A stretch of DNA of 64,000 bases from Terrihalobacillus insolitus (GCF_028416575.1 NZ_JAMQKB010000007.1:1-64000), one strand, 5' to 3'; shown: positions 34,113 through 44,065, numbered from the stretch's first letter. The notes: generated by a model from the letters alone, not told the origin. A program made the numbers and translations.

Positions 34113-34761
34113 AACTCAGCCCCTTTATGTCCGTTTTTTGTCATATATATCATAAGTATCAAACTGAAAGACAAGATTTTGTTAATGAGTTAGTTGATAC
34201 GGCAAGAAATTGGGCGTTAAAAAACAGTTCTTATTAAATGAACAAGTAGTGATCCAGTCCTTTTCTTTTTGTTCATATTTCTTCAATCCCTTATCCAATA
34301 ACGCTTTCCGCTATCTATCCATCCACTGCTTCACAGGAAATTCCCCAAACGAATATGGGTCGGTTTACAAAAAAAGTACACTATGTTATATTAAAAACAT
34401 TAAAAATGTTAAATAAAAATTTAACAAAGTTAACAGTGAGGGCAAGATGAACATCAATGGAAAATGGTTGAGGCCTGTTCCGGAAAATGAGGGACATTAC
34501 CCATCTATGACACAGGCTCAGATAGATATTAACAATCTGTCTCTGGACAGTAATTAGGTAAACCTAGATTAGAAGCGTACATAGAAACGAAAAGTATCAA
34601 TTTGTTTCTAAAGCCTGAGCGATTGAATGGGTTTAAGTGCGTGCTATTAAAAACTACTAATCTATTAACTGTTCGAATACTGAAGGAGGAATTTTAATGC
34701 ATGCTTTTAATAGAGAAATGATCTTTGCATTCAATTTTCAACATACAAGGAGGTTCGGAAG
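34113..34761. other. Intergenic debris upstream of the choline dehydrogenase gene
   Basis: No full gene is supported. A 36-codon frame (34447-34557) is listed separately. AAGGAGG at 34750-34756 serves the gene that follows. Confidence 0.35.
34447..34557 (+). pseudogene. 36-codon remnant, unknown family
   Basis: The frame reads MNINGKWLRPVPENEGHYPSM near its start and ends after 36 codons. GAGGGCAAG lies just before the ATG. The composition looks protein-like, with Trp, Pro and Gly, but I recognise no family. It is probably the surviving end of a lost gene. Confidence 0.25.
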
Positions 34762-36447
34762 ATGAATCAAACATATGATTATATTGTCATTGGTGGCGGT
34801 AGTGCGGGTTCTGTACTCGGTGCCCGTCTAAGTGCAGATGGAAAACACAGTGTGCTTGTTTTAGAGGCAGGACGTAAAGATTTTTCATGGGACCTATTAA
34901 TCCAGATGCCAGCCGCTTTACCGTTCCCCGCGGGGAAAAGCCTCTACGACTGGAGATACGCATCTGACCCTGAACCATATATGAATGGACGCCGTGTCAA
35001 GCATGCCCGGGGAAAGGTGCTCGGAGGTTCGGGCTCCATTAACGGCATGATTTTTCAACGAGGCAATCCATTAGACTATGAACGTTGGGGGGCCGACACG
35101 GGTATGGAAACGTGGGACTTTGCGCACTGTCTTCCGTATTTCAAACGCATGGAAAATGCTTTAGCATCGGATCCTGAGGATGAGCTTCGTGGCCACGATG
35201 GTCCTCTCAAATTGGAACGTGGACCAGCTACTAATCCTCTATTTCAAGCCTTCTTTAATGCAGCTGTTGAGGCAGGCTATTCAAGAACCCCCGATGTGAA
35301 CGGTTTTCGACAAGAGGGATTCGGACCATTTGATAAGCATGTGTACAAAGGTAGACGGTTTGGGCCTTCACGCGCCTATCTGCATCCGGCTATGAAGCGT
35401 CCGAACCTCACTGTAAAAACGCGTGCTTTTGTTACTAGTATCGATTTCAATGGTACCCGAGCAAGTGGTGTGACATATCAACGAGACGGGAAAACTCATC
35501 ATGTCACTGCAGGGGAAGTTATTCTCGCTGGGGGTGCAATCAATACACCGCAGCTACTTCAACTGTCAGGTGTGGGTGATGCTAAACACTTGCGCTCACT
35601 TGGTATTGAACCTGTAGTTGATCTTCCAGGTGTAGGCGAAAACCTACAGGATCATCTCGAAGCCTACATCCAATACTCTTGTCCGTTACCGGTTTCTGAG
35701 CAACCTAACTTAAATAAAGCGAAGATGCCTTGGATCGGTTTGCAGTGGTTACTCGGACGAAAAGGTCCAGCAGCAACGAATCATTTCGAAGGTGGAGGTT
35801 TTGTTCGCTCGAATGAGGACGTCGACTATCCAAACTTAATGTTCCATTTCCTTCCAGTAGCGGTAAGGTACGATGGCAAAAAAGCGGACACTGCTCACGG
35901 ATTCCAGGTACACGTCGGACCGATGTACTCTGATGCACGAGGGTCATTAAAAATTCGTTCAAAAAATCCCAAAGAGCATCCGAGCATGGTCTACAACTAC
36001 CTTTCGACCGAACAGGACCGACGCGAGTGGATTGAAGCGGTAAAAATCTCACGTGAAATCATGTCTCAGCCAGCTATGGCACCCTATAATTCGGGAGAAA
36101 TATCACCTGGTCCTTCCGTTCGTACAGACGAGGAGATTTTGGACTGGGTGGCGAAAGATGCCGAGACGGCACTTCATCCAAGTTGCACTGCAAAGATGGG
36201 GCCAGCTTCAGATCCAATGGCTGTCGTGGATCCTCTAACCATGAAGGTCCATGGGCTCGACAATGTACGAGTAGTCGATGCATCTGCCATGCCTTATGTA
36301 ACGAACGGTAATATCCATGCACCAGTGTTGATGCTGGCGGAAAAAGCATCGGACATCATCCTTGGACGGAAACCACTAGATCCTATTAATACCGACTATT
36401 ACCGTCATGGAGTACACCCAGCTGACGCAGGCGCAATAAAAGCTTAA
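34762..36447 (+). CDS. betA: GMC-family oxidoreductase, choline dehydrogenase type
   Basis: This 561-residue flavoprotein matches choline dehydrogenase in length. The ADP-binding motif is [15 protein letters not shown] near residue 10. GMC signatures are [16 protein letters not shown] (near 80) and [15 protein letters not shown] (near 255). The C-terminal catalytic region has His in [10 protein letters not shown] and in [17 protein letters not shown]. It oxidises choline toward betaine, an osmoprotectant, or another primary alcohol. The gene is visibly richer in G+C (GGC, CCG, CGT codons) than its neighbours, and no betB or transporter gene is beside it, so acquisition by transfer is likely. 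Its TAA overlaps the edge of a MITE-like repeat. Confidence 0.88.
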   Translation: MNQTYDYIVIGGGSAGSVLGARLSADGKHSVLVLEAGRKDFSWDLLIQMPAALPFPAGKSLYDWRYASDPEPYMNGRRVKHARGKVLGGSGSINGMIFQRGNPLDYERWGADTGMETWDFAHCLPYFKRMENALASDPEDELRGHDGPLKLERGPATNPLFQAFFNAAVEAGYSRTPDVNGFRQEGFGPFDKHVYKGRRFGPSRAYLHPAMKRPNLTVKTRAFVTSIDFNGTRASGVTYQRDGKTHHVTAGEVILAGGAINTPQLLQLSGVGDAKHLRSLGIEPVVDLPGVGENLQDHLEAYIQYSCPLPVSEQPNLNKAKMPWIGLQWLLGRKGPAATNHFEGGGFVRSNEDVDYPNLMFHFLPVAVRYDGKKADTAHGFQVHVGPMYSDARGSLKIRSKNPKEHPSMVYNYLSTEQDRREWIEAVKISREIMSQPAMAPYNSGEISPGPSVRTDEEILDWVAKDAETALHPSCTAKMGPASDPMAVVDPLTMKVHGLDNVRVVDASAMPYVTNGNIHAPVLMLAEKASDIILGRKPLDPINTDYYRHGVHPADAGAIKA

Positions 36448-36670
36448 AGAGGATGTTCAAAAAGTCACCAAATGATAAGCTGCGCATCTCAGGCCCACAC
36501 GATGTGGGTCATGCAGGCGTTGCCACAGGACGTGGCGGTCTTAGCCTGTATTCCTTAAATGGCTTGTTTTTCCGTTACTCACGTATTAAAAGCATACGTT
36601 CCGTTACTCAAAACTACGCCGCCTCGACCTGCTTGCTTCTAATTTGCCGACTTTTTGAACACGCACTTAA
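36444..36670 (+). repeat. MITE-like dispersed repeat, copy B
   Basis: It runs from TTAAAGAGGATGTTCAAAAA to CTTTTTGAACACGCACTTAA. It includes ATGATAAGCTGCGCATCTCAG, the hairpin CCCACACGATGTGGG and CTCGACCTGCTTGCTTCT. The left end supplies the betA stop codon region. Confidence 0.8.
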
Positions 36671-36907
36671 ATCATATAATTTTCCCCATGGGAAGGCCTC
36701 AATCAAAATGTATTTTCTATTTAAAGCATACATTTAGTGATAGAGTGGCCTTCTCTTTTTTTAGCTAAAAAATTGCAGTCTAAGTTATCCCCCTAGTACT
36801 ACAAAATTTTTAATGTAAGTGGTCTCAAAAATGAGACATTCCATCCTAATTATCTATTACTGATAACTTGAATTTTACCTCTATTAATAATATACTTTGA
36901 AGATGTG

Positions 36908-36926
36908 TATCTTAGTTGCTAAGATA
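36908..36926 (+). promoter_or_regulatory. Palindromic operator candidate for the MarR regulator
   Basis: TATCTTAG and CTAAGATA form a perfect palindrome around TTG, 21 bases before the marR-type start and just after a TATACT -10-like box. This is the usual place for MarR self-repression. Confidence 0.65.
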
Positions 36927-36946
36927 TATATCACGAAGGGAGTTTT

Positions 36947-37408
36947 ATGGTTTTGAACATCTTTGAAGATTTATTAACTTCATTAAAAAGAGCAAGTGAA
37001 GTGAGTATATCGATTATGAAGCCTAGAGATGTTGGAGAGGTTAATCATGGCTTAATGATTTTTCTTTTTATGATTCATCATAAAGGTGAAATTAAAACAA
37101 GTGAAATCTCAGAACACTTTGGTGTGACATCAGGTGCTGCAACTGGTATTGCAGATAAGCTTGAGAACTTAGGATTAATTGAAAGGCAGCGAAGTAAGAC
37201 GGACCGAAGAGTTGTCACATTAGTTCTGTCTAAAAAAGGTGAAAAGCTTGTACAAGATAAGAAAAAAGAACACGTTGAGTTGTATCAATACATTTTGCAG
37301 GATTTTTCTGAAGAAGAGCTATTAAATACAATTCATATGTTAAATAAAATTTCAGACAGAATTGAAAGTTATAACAACAGGGGGGAACAGCATGGAAACG
37401 TTAGATAA
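36947..37408 (+). CDS. MarR-family transcriptional regulator
   Basis: This 153-residue protein has the MarR winged helix: HKGEIKTSEISEHFGVTSGAATGIADKLENLGLIERQ, then the wing SKTDRRVVTLVLSKKG. It overlaps the downstream efflux gene by 17 bases and has a palindromic operator in front. It is probably a repressor released by the drug or lipid that the pump exports. Confidence 0.9.
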   Translation: MVLNIFEDLLTSLKRASEVSISIMKPRDVGEVNHGLMIFLFMIHHKGEIKTSEISEHFGVTSGAATGIADKLENLGLIERQRSKTDRRVVTLVLSKKGEKLVQDKKKEHVELYQYILQDFSEEELLNTIHMLNKISDRIESYNNRGEQHGNVR

Positions 37409-38993
37409 AAGACAAAAAATGCTTATTATGATAGCAGTCATGGCAGTGCTACTTTTTTCAGCACTAAATATGACGATTGTTGGAACAGCATTACCAAAGA
37501 TTGTTTCAGCAATAGGTGGGATGGAATACTTTGATTGGGTGTTTACCATTTATATGTTGACATCAAGTATTACGGCTATTTTAGTTGGAAAGCTATCTGA
37601 TATTTATGGACGAAAGATTTTCATATTAGTTGGTATTGTAATCTTCAGCTTAGGTTCATTGTTAAGTGGTTTTTCAGATACGATTCTGCAACTTATTTTA
37701 TTCCGTGGAATCCAAGGCTTTGGTGGCGGGATGCTAATGAGTGTATCGTTTGCAACAGTTGGTGATTTATTCTCGCCAAGAGAGCGCGGACGTTGGCAAG
37801 GGGCACTTGGTGGGGTTTTTGGCTTAGCAAGTCTTTTTGGACCAACATTAGGTGGGACTATTGTTGATAACTTCCAATGGTCATGGGTGTTTTGGGTATT
37901 TCTTCCATTTGGTGTCATCGCATTTATCTTAATTGCAAAGCTTTATCCGAAAGCAGAAAACAAAGCAAAAGAGAAAGTCGACTATTTAGGTTCATTTGTA
38001 TTAACGATTGTGATTGTGACGATGCTCTTAGGATTTTCATGGGCTGATTCAAAGTATGCTTGGGACTCACCTGAGATTATTGGGTTATTTGCGACATCGA
38101 TTGTATCTCTAATTCTATTTTTAATCGTTGAAATGAAAGTTAAAAGTCCGGTTATCCCACTTCATTTATTTAAAAATAATGTATTTGCGATTTCAAATGC
38201 GGTTGCTTTTTTATTAGGGATGGGAATGTTTAGTGTCATCATGTATATACCGTTTCATGTTCAAGGTGTAGCAGGTAAAACTGCCACAACGTCTGGTCTT
38301 ATTGAAATGGCAATGACGATTTCAATGGTAATTTCAAGTGCGATTGCAGGTAACTTAGTTACAAAGACGGGAAAGTATAAAAAGATTGCGATCATTGGCT
38401 TAATAGTGATGTCCATTGGTATCTACTTAAATACGTTATTATCCATTGAAACATCATTAACACGCGTCATTTTAAATCTAATCGTAACAGGTCTTGGGAT
38501 GGGGGTGACCTTCCCAGTATTTAATACAACGGTACAAAATGCTGTAAAACATAAATATTTAGGTGTTGCAACAGCAACATCTCAACTGTTCCGTGAATTA
38601 GGTGGGACAGTTGGTGTAGCGATTATGGGTGCGATTATGACGAATGAAATGGCTGAGAAGATTGAAGAAATTAACATGCCAGAAATACCAGCTGGCGATG
38701 CACCAACAGGTGGAATGGGTATGGATATGGAAGCATTACAGGATCCACAAATTTTAATGAACCCTGATGCTTTAGACAAAATTAGAAGTGAACTCCCTGA
38801 ACCAATGCTTGACGTGTTTAATTCTCTTATTATTTCATTACGAGAAGCGTTAAGCTACGCGTTATCTTCAGTTTTTATGTTTGCCATGTTTGCGATTGTA
38901 TTAACGGTTGTTTTAACTTTTTTCTTAAAGGAAATTAAACTACGCACATCTAATGAGGATGAGGAAGAGGAAGAAGTCCAAGGAGAACAATAA
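37392..38993 (+). CDS. DHA2-family (EmrB/QacA type) drug efflux MFS transporter
   Basis: The ATG at 37392 follows GGGGGAA and gives 533 residues. The MFS motif A is GKLSDIYGRKIFI (near residue 68), and the antiporter-type motif C region (GALGGVFGLASLFGPTLGG) follows. About 14 membrane segments are seen. A long Met/Pro/Gly-rich outer loop (IPAGDAPTGGMGMDME) precedes the last segment, as in LmrB- or Mdr-type exporters. The tail is acidic (NEDEEEEEVQ). It is the target of the MarR-type regulator with which it overlaps. Confidence 0.92.
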   Translation: METLDKRQKMLIMIAVMAVLLFSALNMTIVGTALPKIVSAIGGMEYFDWVFTIYMLTSSITAILVGKLSDIYGRKIFILVGIVIFSLGSLLSGFSDTILQLILFRGIQGFGGGMLMSVSFATVGDLFSPRERGRWQGALGGVFGLASLFGPTLGGTIVDNFQWSWVFWVFLPFGVIAFILIAKLYPKAENKAKEKVDYLGSFVLTIVIVTMLLGFSWADSKYAWDSPEIIGLFATSIVSLILFLIVEMKVKSPVIPLHLFKNNVFAISNAVAFLLGMGMFSVIMYIPFHVQGVAGKTATTSGLIEMAMTISMVISSAIAGNLVTKTGKYKKIAIIGLIVMSIGIYLNTLLSIETSLTRVILNLIVTGLGMGVTFPVFNTTVQNAVKHKYLGVATATSQLFRELGGTVGVAIMGAIMTNEMAEKIEEINMPEIPAGDAPTGGMGMDMEALQDPQILMNPDALDKIRSELPEPMLDVFNSLIISLREALSYALSSVFMFAMFAIVLTVVLTFFLKEIKLRTSNEDEEEEEVQGEQ

Positions 38994-39021
38994 GAAAAGT
39001 AGGAAGTGATCTATATTGTGA

Positions 39022-39147
39022 ATGCCAACCAAGCTTGGACATGCAAAAGGAATCAAGAAGGATTATGAAAAAATAACAGGTAAAGAACCTACAAATATAC
39101 GAAAATATGTTGAGGATTTAAAAAAATTGGATCGAGGGAGGTATAAC
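39022..39147 (+). pseudogene. C-terminal scrap of an NmrA/SDR-type protein
   Basis: The 42 codons in front of the next gene, in the same frame, read DYEKITGKEPTNIRKYVED. This resembles the end of NmrA-like NAD(P)-binding proteins, where 'GrxPtsxxeFv' closes the fold. The real start of the following gene has its own ribosome binding site, so this part is a remnant and not its N-terminus. Confidence 0.4.
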
Positions 39148-39780
39148 ATGAAACTTGTTATATTCGGCTCAACAGGAAGAACAGGAATTCCACTTTTGAA
39201 TCAAGCTTTAGAAAAAGGGCATGAGGTAACGGTCCTTGTACGTAATAAAAACAAGCTAAATATTTCTCATAATAATTTAACCGTTGTTGAAGGTGATGTG
39301 TTAGACTATCAATCTGTTGAAAAAGTAATTATTGGGCAAGATGCGGTTTTAAGTGTGATTGGACATACGAAAAATGGCTCGAAAAACCTGTTAACAAACG
39401 CAGCTACTAATATGACAAACGCTATGGAAGTACATCATGTTAAAAGGTTGATCAGCTTAACAGGAGCAGGAGTTGAAGTTGAAAAGGATGTCAAGCAAGG
39501 AATAATGAGCCATTTAATCCATAAGGCTTTAACAATCTTTGCGAAGGAGTTATGGCTTGATTCCATTAACCAAAAGGATGTCATTGTAAAGACAGAATTA
39601 GATTGGACGATTGTAAGAGGACCAAGACTTTTGGAGGGAGAAAAAACAGAGCAATATCAAACAGGCTATTTTAAATTTAAAAAGCCAATGATCAACCGTG
39701 CTGATGTCGCACATTTTATCTTAGAGGAATTGGAAAGAAATCAATATGTTAAAGAGTATCCGTTAATAGGAATGAGTTGA
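39148..39780 (+). CDS. NAD(P)-binding protein, NmrA/atypical SDR family
   Basis: GGGAGG at 39136-39141 fits the ATG at 39148 (210 residues). The Rossmann motif is VIFGSTGRTGIPLLNQAL near residue 4. VVEGDVLDYQSVEKV, AVLSVIGHT and RLISLTGAGVE are typical of NAD(P)H-binding proteins like B. subtilis YwnB/YhfK. Substrate unknown. A related protein is encoded at 48262. Confidence 0.85.
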   Translation: MKLVIFGSTGRTGIPLLNQALEKGHEVTVLVRNKNKLNISHNNLTVVEGDVLDYQSVEKVIIGQDAVLSVIGHTKNGSKNLLTNAATNMTNAMEVHHVKRLISLTGAGVEVEKDVKQGIMSHLIHKALTIFAKELWLDSINQKDVIVKTELDWTIVRGPRLLEGEKTEQYQTGYFKFKKPMINRADVAHFILEELERNQYVKEYPLIGMS

Positions 39781-39888
39781 ATATTTACGAATTGTATTTT
39801 TTCAATAAAGAAATGCTATATGATGTATGCAACAATGCCATTCAGAACTATAAAATATACTTTTTAATAGTGGTCTAAGAAGAGACAA

Positions 39889-39930
39889 AAATCGCCTTTT
39901 GTTAACGATGTGTTTAAATGGCGATTAATT
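39889..39930. terminator. Bidirectional terminator between convergent genes
   Basis: AATCGCC pairs with GGCGATT around a loop, with A and T runs on the sides. It lies between the convergent genes ending at 39780 and 39931. Confidence 0.6.
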
Positions 39931-40386
39931 TTATGTAACTTGTTTTATTATTTTTAAAATTAAAAAGCCTATGAAGAAACCTGGTATTATGAAGAGTATT
40001 GGTGAAAACACTGGTCCAAGTAAAATCCCAAAAATTTTAATTTTTGGAGAATAGATTAGTCCTATCGTAACGAAATAGGCAGTAGTAACGAAAGGCAGCA
40101 AGCTGAAGGGAGAAGTTCTCCCGTCAGCGTCTTTAATTGCATCCCACATAGCAAAAAAGTATAAGCAAGGATAAAACATAAGCCATTGATAATTGGTTTT
40201 TTCAATAGCAGTTACAATATCTCCATGAAAACTAAACAATATAGCTAAGTTAAAGTTGGATTTAATATTTACAATAAATTCCAATATTATAAATATAATT
40301 CCTTTTATATATTTACGATTTAGGAGTTGAGCAAATCCAGGTAATGCGATTGACCATAGTAACTTTTCTATCTGAGCGTTGTTCAT
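39931..40386 (-). CDS. Membrane protein, unknown
   Basis: This 151-residue protein has four or five hydrophobic segments (GIIFIILEFIVNI, FFAMWDAIKDADG, FSLLPFVTTAYFVTIGLIY, GPVFSPILFIIPGFFIGFLIL). Similar small membrane proteins occur in Bacillus genomes without assigned function. It precedes no obvious partner. The start region is weak (no strong AGGAGG). Confidence 0.55.
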   Translation of the reverse strand: MNNAQIEKLLWSIALPGFAQLLNRKYIKGIIFIILEFIVNIKSNFNLAILFSFHGDIVTAIEKTNYQWLMFYPCLYFFAMWDAIKDADGRTSPFSLLPFVTTAYFVTIGLIYSPKIKIFGILLGPVFSPILFIIPGFFIGFLILKIIKQVT

Positions 40387-40430
40387 TTTAAATGCATCAA
40401 CTTTCTTTTAGGGTATAAAAGTTACACACA

Positions 40431-41444
40431 TCAACCTTTTGCTAACCCTTTATGATTTGGGATTTGTGGAGGCTGTTCTAACCATGCATTTTTAATCATT
40501 ATATCGGCACCGTTTTTTGCAAATTGAGCAACCTCTGTCGTTAGGCGAACGTAAGAAGTTGCTATATCCGTTCTTAAGCTTGCTGCTGAGGCTGTTGCAT
40601 AATTTGAGATACTTGATGCAATGAGCAAAGTTGTATGAAACATAATTAATTTATCCGAAAACGGTGATACTGTTGAATCTGTTACTTCCAAATCCCATGG
40701 CATTGGTGAGGGAAGGTCATCATCCGTTAACATAGTGGTAAAGACTTGCACATGTTTTACTGCTATTTCCTTACCTTCTGTACAATAGTTTCGAACTTTT
40801 TTCGACTTAGCCACCTGGGCAAGACCTGCCATAAGAGCTTTACCTATGGAGTTCGCTTCAACATTTGCTTCGATATGAGTAATTTCTATAACATTTAAAG
40901 GTCTATTGTTGTTGTTTAAATTTAGCATTCCACCTAAATAACTCTTTTTGTCAACAAAGTCAACATGATCGGGAGTTGTCACATAAGGGGGTCTTACAAA
41001 TAATCCTTTTGATAATAATGCTTCAGCTGTTTTATTGTATAACTCTGTTGAAGTTTGTATCGCTTGACTTAGGAATTGACGGACATCAGCGTGTGCAGCA
41101 GTTGCTAAGGCTACACCATAAACAGATAATCCAACTTTAGACATGTTCTTAAGGTAATATAAATAAAACGAATCTGAAAACAAACGTGGAGCATTTGGAC
41201 TTACATCCTCATCAGTAAATCCAATTGGCAACGGTTGGTTATCGTTTTGTAGTATTTCTTTACTAAAATTAAAATTTTGAACTGATATATTGAGCGCCAA
41301 TTGTAATACTGACTTTATTTCAGGATCATCAACATTGGCTAAAAAATATTTCAAAATACAAATAGAAAAACTGTTGTTTTGGTAGCTGCTCCAAACTACT
41401 GAAATCTCAGAAGATGTTAACCTTAGATTTTTTTCTTGTCGCAT
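40431..41444 (-). CDS. DUF3231 protein
   Basis: This 337-residue protein consists of two similar halves, each a helical ferritin-like domain. The first opens LTSSEISVVWSSY and the second LNVIEITHIEANVEANSIGKALM. Late motifs VTDSTVSPFSDKLIMFHTTLL and NAWLEQPPQIP match the paralogue at 60371. Function is unknown; some members are annotated as spore-related. AGGAGG precedes the ATG. Confidence 0.85.
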   Translation of the reverse strand: MRQEKNLRLTSSEISVVWSSYQNNSFSICILKYFLANVDDPEIKSVLQLALNISVQNFNFSKEILQNDNQPLPIGFTDEDVSPNAPRLFSDSFYLYYLKNMSKVGLSVYGVALATAAHADVRQFLSQAIQTSTELYNKTAEALLSKGLFVRPPYVTTPDHVDFVDKKSYLGGMLNLNNNNRPLNVIEITHIEANVEANSIGKALMAGLAQVAKSKKVRNYCTEGKEIAVKHVQVFTTMLTDDDLPSPMPWDLEVTDSTVSPFSDKLIMFHTTLLIASSISNYATASAASLRTDIATSYVRLTTEVAQFAKNGADIMIKNAWLEQPPQIPNHKGLAKG

Positions 41445-41610
41445 TTAGTAATCCTCCATATGAATTGTTATTAAATAATATCCACTCATTTAGGAGAATT
41501 ATTCAATCTTATTAAAGGCGTAACTTTGCTTATTATAATGTATCGCCTATTATTCATGATGGGGAACGTTCTTTTTATGTGAGATTTATTGTTTAATAAA
41601 TCTTTTCTAC

Positions 41611-41735
41611 AAGAGGTGGTTCAAAAAGTCGCCAAATGATAAGCGGCACATCTCTTCTTTGGCTTGTTCTTCCGTTACTCAAAACTGCGCCGCCTCGACC
41701 TGCTTGCTTCTAATTTGTCAACTTTTGAACACGCT
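41611..41735 (+). repeat. MITE-like dispersed repeat, copy C (short)
   Basis: It begins AAGAGGTGGTTCAAAAAGTCG and ends ACTTTTGAACACGCT. It keeps ATGATAAGCGGC, GTTACTCAAAACTGC and CTCGACCTGCTTGCTTCT, but has lost the middle hairpin part present in copies A and B. Confidence 0.7.
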
Positions 41736-41868
41736 ATAATAAAATCTTTTTTCTTTCCTTAGAAATTTTTAATACACATTACTGTAAACAACAAATTGGG
41801 TAAATAAGTGATAGAATTAACTAATCGTTAAATAAGTAGGAATTAATAAGTAATGAAAGGGTTGACAG

Positions 41869-42471
41869 GTGATGGCAAAAGGTGAACAAATACTTCAAGA
41901 ACAATATGGAACAACAAAGAGAGCAGTCTCATTCTATAAAAATCAAATGCTTCATTATCTAAATGATCAAATGATTGAGTTTATAGCTAATCAGGCTATG
42001 GTGTTTATCGCAACAGCTGATTCTAACGGGAACTGTGATTCCTCTTTTAGAGCTGGATTAGTTGGTTTTGTACGAGTTATTGATAATAAGACATTGATAT
42101 ATCCAGAATACAGGGGTAATGGAGTGATGGCAAGTTTAGGAAACATTGTTGAAAACCCTTATATTGGATTAATGTTTATAGATTTTTTTGAGCATTACAT
42201 TGGATTACACATTAATGGAAAGGCTTCTATTAAAGATGATAAACAATTATCTTCTTTAAAGATAGATGAAAAGATATGGGATGATATAAGAGAAAAAGAA
42301 CAAGATAGAGCAGAACGCTGGGTAATTATAGAAGTCGATGAAGCTTATATTCACTGTTCGAAACATATTCCAAAGCTAAAAAAGTTGGATAAAACAATAT
42401 ATTGGGGAACGGATGATGAGAAACAAAAGAGCGGGGACTTCTTCAGAGCAAAACATAGTAAAAAAGATTGA
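41869..42471 (+). CDS. Pyridoxamine 5'-phosphate oxidase-family protein
   Basis: This 200-residue protein has the split-barrel flavin-binding pattern: ANQAMVFIATADSNGNCDSSFRAG, TLIYPEYRGNGVMASLGNIVENPYIGLMFIDF and HINGKASI. It belongs to the PPOX group that binds FMN or F420-like cofactors. The substrate is unknown, and it is not the vitamin B6 enzyme itself. The GTG/ATG pair at 41869/41872 leaves two possible starts. It is monocistronic. Confidence 0.8.
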   Translation: MMAKGEQILQEQYGTTKRAVSFYKNQMLHYLNDQMIEFIANQAMVFIATADSNGNCDSSFRAGLVGFVRVIDNKTLIYPEYRGNGVMASLGNIVENPYIGLMFIDFFEHYIGLHINGKASIKDDKQLSSLKIDEKIWDDIREKEQDRAERWVIIEVDEAYIHCSKHIPKLKKLDKTIYWGTDDEKQKSGDFFRAKHSKKD

Positions 42472-42542
42472 TGTTTTCTTCAACAATCGAGTAGCAATTA
42501 TATGCAAGAAGAGCAAGAATTTACAGATTCTCCGAACGAGAA

Positions 42543-42572
42543 AGCCCACTCCTTTAGCCGTGGGAGTTGTCA
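42543..42572 (+). repeat. IS200/IS605-type right-end hairpin relic
   Basis: CCCACTCC-TTTAGCC-GTGGGAGT can fold into a hairpin like the right end of IS605-group elements, where it overlaps the 3' end of the TnpB guide RNA. No tnpA or tnpB gene is beside it, so it would be a leftover end. Confidence 0.4.
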
Positions 42573-42624
42573 GATTAATTTGAACATAATGTTGTAAATA
42601 AGGACAATGAATAGGAGTGTAAAC

Positions 42625-43836
42625 GTGACGACAGAAAAATTATTTTATCAAGATCCATACATAAAGTCTTTTTCGGCTCAGATTCTTCAAAGCAGGAAAG
42701 ATGAACAAGGTCGTTACTATGTTGTATTAGATCAAACGGCCTTTTATCCAACAGGCGGCGGTCAGCCACATGATACAGGGACCATTAATGATGTGCAGGT
42801 TTATGATGTCGAGGAAGTAGAGGGAGAAGTTAGACATTTTGTCGATACACCGATTGAGGAGAAAGAATGTGTTGGAGAGATAGACTTGGGACGGCGATTT
42901 GATCATATGCAACAGCATGCAGGACAACATATCTTAACGGCGGCATTTGAGGAGATGTATGGCTATAAGACCGTAAGTTTTCATTTAGGAAAAGAAATTT
43001 GTGCGATTGATTTGGAAATACCAGCACTTCAAGAAGAGGAAGCCAACAACGTGGAGGATAGGGTCAATGCGATTATTCTTGAAAATCGCCCCATTGAAGC
43101 AAGATGGGTAACTGCGAATGAAATCGATAATTTCCCACTAAGAAAAGATTTATCTGTAAAAGAAAACATTCGCCTCGTCATTATTCCTGACTTTGATTAC
43201 AACGGATGTGGTGGTACTCATCCTAATTCAACGGGACAAGTCAGTTCCGTTAAAATTCTTCATTGGGAGAAGCAAAAGAATAGCATTCGTGTTCATTTCA
43301 TCTGTGGAAACAGAGTGTTAAAACAGCTACATGAAAAGCATCAAGTTATTCAGCGTTTAAATGCTTTATTAAGTGCCCCTCAGGAAGACTTGGAGGCTGC
43401 AACAAATCACGTTAAGGAACAACAGAAAAGTCTTGAAAAAACGGTTAGTGAATTAAAAACGGAACTCATGGAAGAGGAAGCTCATGGGCTGATTGATCAA
43501 GCAACAACTATGGAAAACGATCGGCTAGTTAAGAAAGTTTATAAAGAAAGGCCTATGAATGAGCTTCAACAACTGGCAAAACACATAACAAAAAAAGCTG
43601 ATAGTATAATGGTGCTATTGGTAAGCGAAAAGGATGATAAGCTTCAAGTCGTGTGTGCAAGAAGCCAAGATATCGATATGAACATGAAGGAATTAATTGC
43701 GAGCGTGCTGCCTAAGATAAATGGTCGAGGCGGGGGGAATGCCATGATTGCGCAAGGGGGCGGGGATAATATTCTTTCTCCAGAAGCGTTTATAGAGGAA
43801 ATGATGAGTAAATTGGTGCACGGACAATCGTGTTAA
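42625..43836 (+). CDS. AlaX-type alanyl-tRNA editing protein (with DHHA1 domain)
   Basis: AlaX proteins in trans hydrolyse Ser- or Gly-mischarged tRNA-Ala. TAGGAGTG fits the GTG at 42625 (403 residues) better than the weak site of the ATG at 42607. The editing site is HAGQHILTAAF (His-x3-His, near residue 100) with the later Cys-x3-His in NGCGGTHPN (near 200). FYPTGGGQPHDTG is the usual N-terminal motif. A coiled segment (~250-300) leads to the DHHA1 domain ending GRGGGNAMIAQGGG. The length corresponds to the large AlaX class. Confidence 0.88.
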   Translation: MTTEKLFYQDPYIKSFSAQILQSRKDEQGRYYVVLDQTAFYPTGGGQPHDTGTINDVQVYDVEEVEGEVRHFVDTPIEEKECVGEIDLGRRFDHMQQHAGQHILTAAFEEMYGYKTVSFHLGKEICAIDLEIPALQEEEANNVEDRVNAIILENRPIEARWVTANEIDNFPLRKDLSVKENIRLVIIPDFDYNGCGGTHPNSTGQVSSVKILHWEKQKNSIRVHFICGNRVLKQLHEKHQVIQRLNALLSAPQEDLEAATNHVKEQQKSLEKTVSELKTELMEEEAHGLIDQATTMENDRLVKKVYKERPMNELQQLAKHITKKADSIMVLLVSEKDDKLQVVCARSQDIDMNMKELIASVLPKINGRGGGNAMIAQGGGDNILSPEAFIEEMMSKLVHGQSC

Positions 43837-43851
43837 AATCGGAAAATGGGT

Positions 43852-43873
43852 CAGGAGCTATGTCTCCTTTTTG
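43852..43873 (+). terminator. Small terminator-like hairpin
   Basis: AGGAG pairs with CTCCT around a short loop and is followed by TTTTTG, 20 bases after the AlaX stop. Confidence 0.45.
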
Positions 43874-44065
43874 TATAGTTTAATGGAAATTCGGATTGTT
43901 CCGTCAGAATGAATGTATATGATGTATAATAGGAGCAAAGGTAAGCCTTTGCAAAGATAGCTGTTCTTCGATCTGACGAGTGGAGTTAATTCAATGACAT
44001 GATCAATAACTATTAAACGTGCTAAAAGACAGTAAAAATAAATGAAAGTAATTAGGAGTGAAAAC

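Noticed and set aside
34787-36349. Several long antisense frames in betA
   Set aside because: Higher G+C content produces fewer stop codons; no start signals or family motifs are seen.
37604-37918. 104-codon minus-strand frame in the efflux gene
   Set aside because: Shadow of the MFS transporter coding frame.
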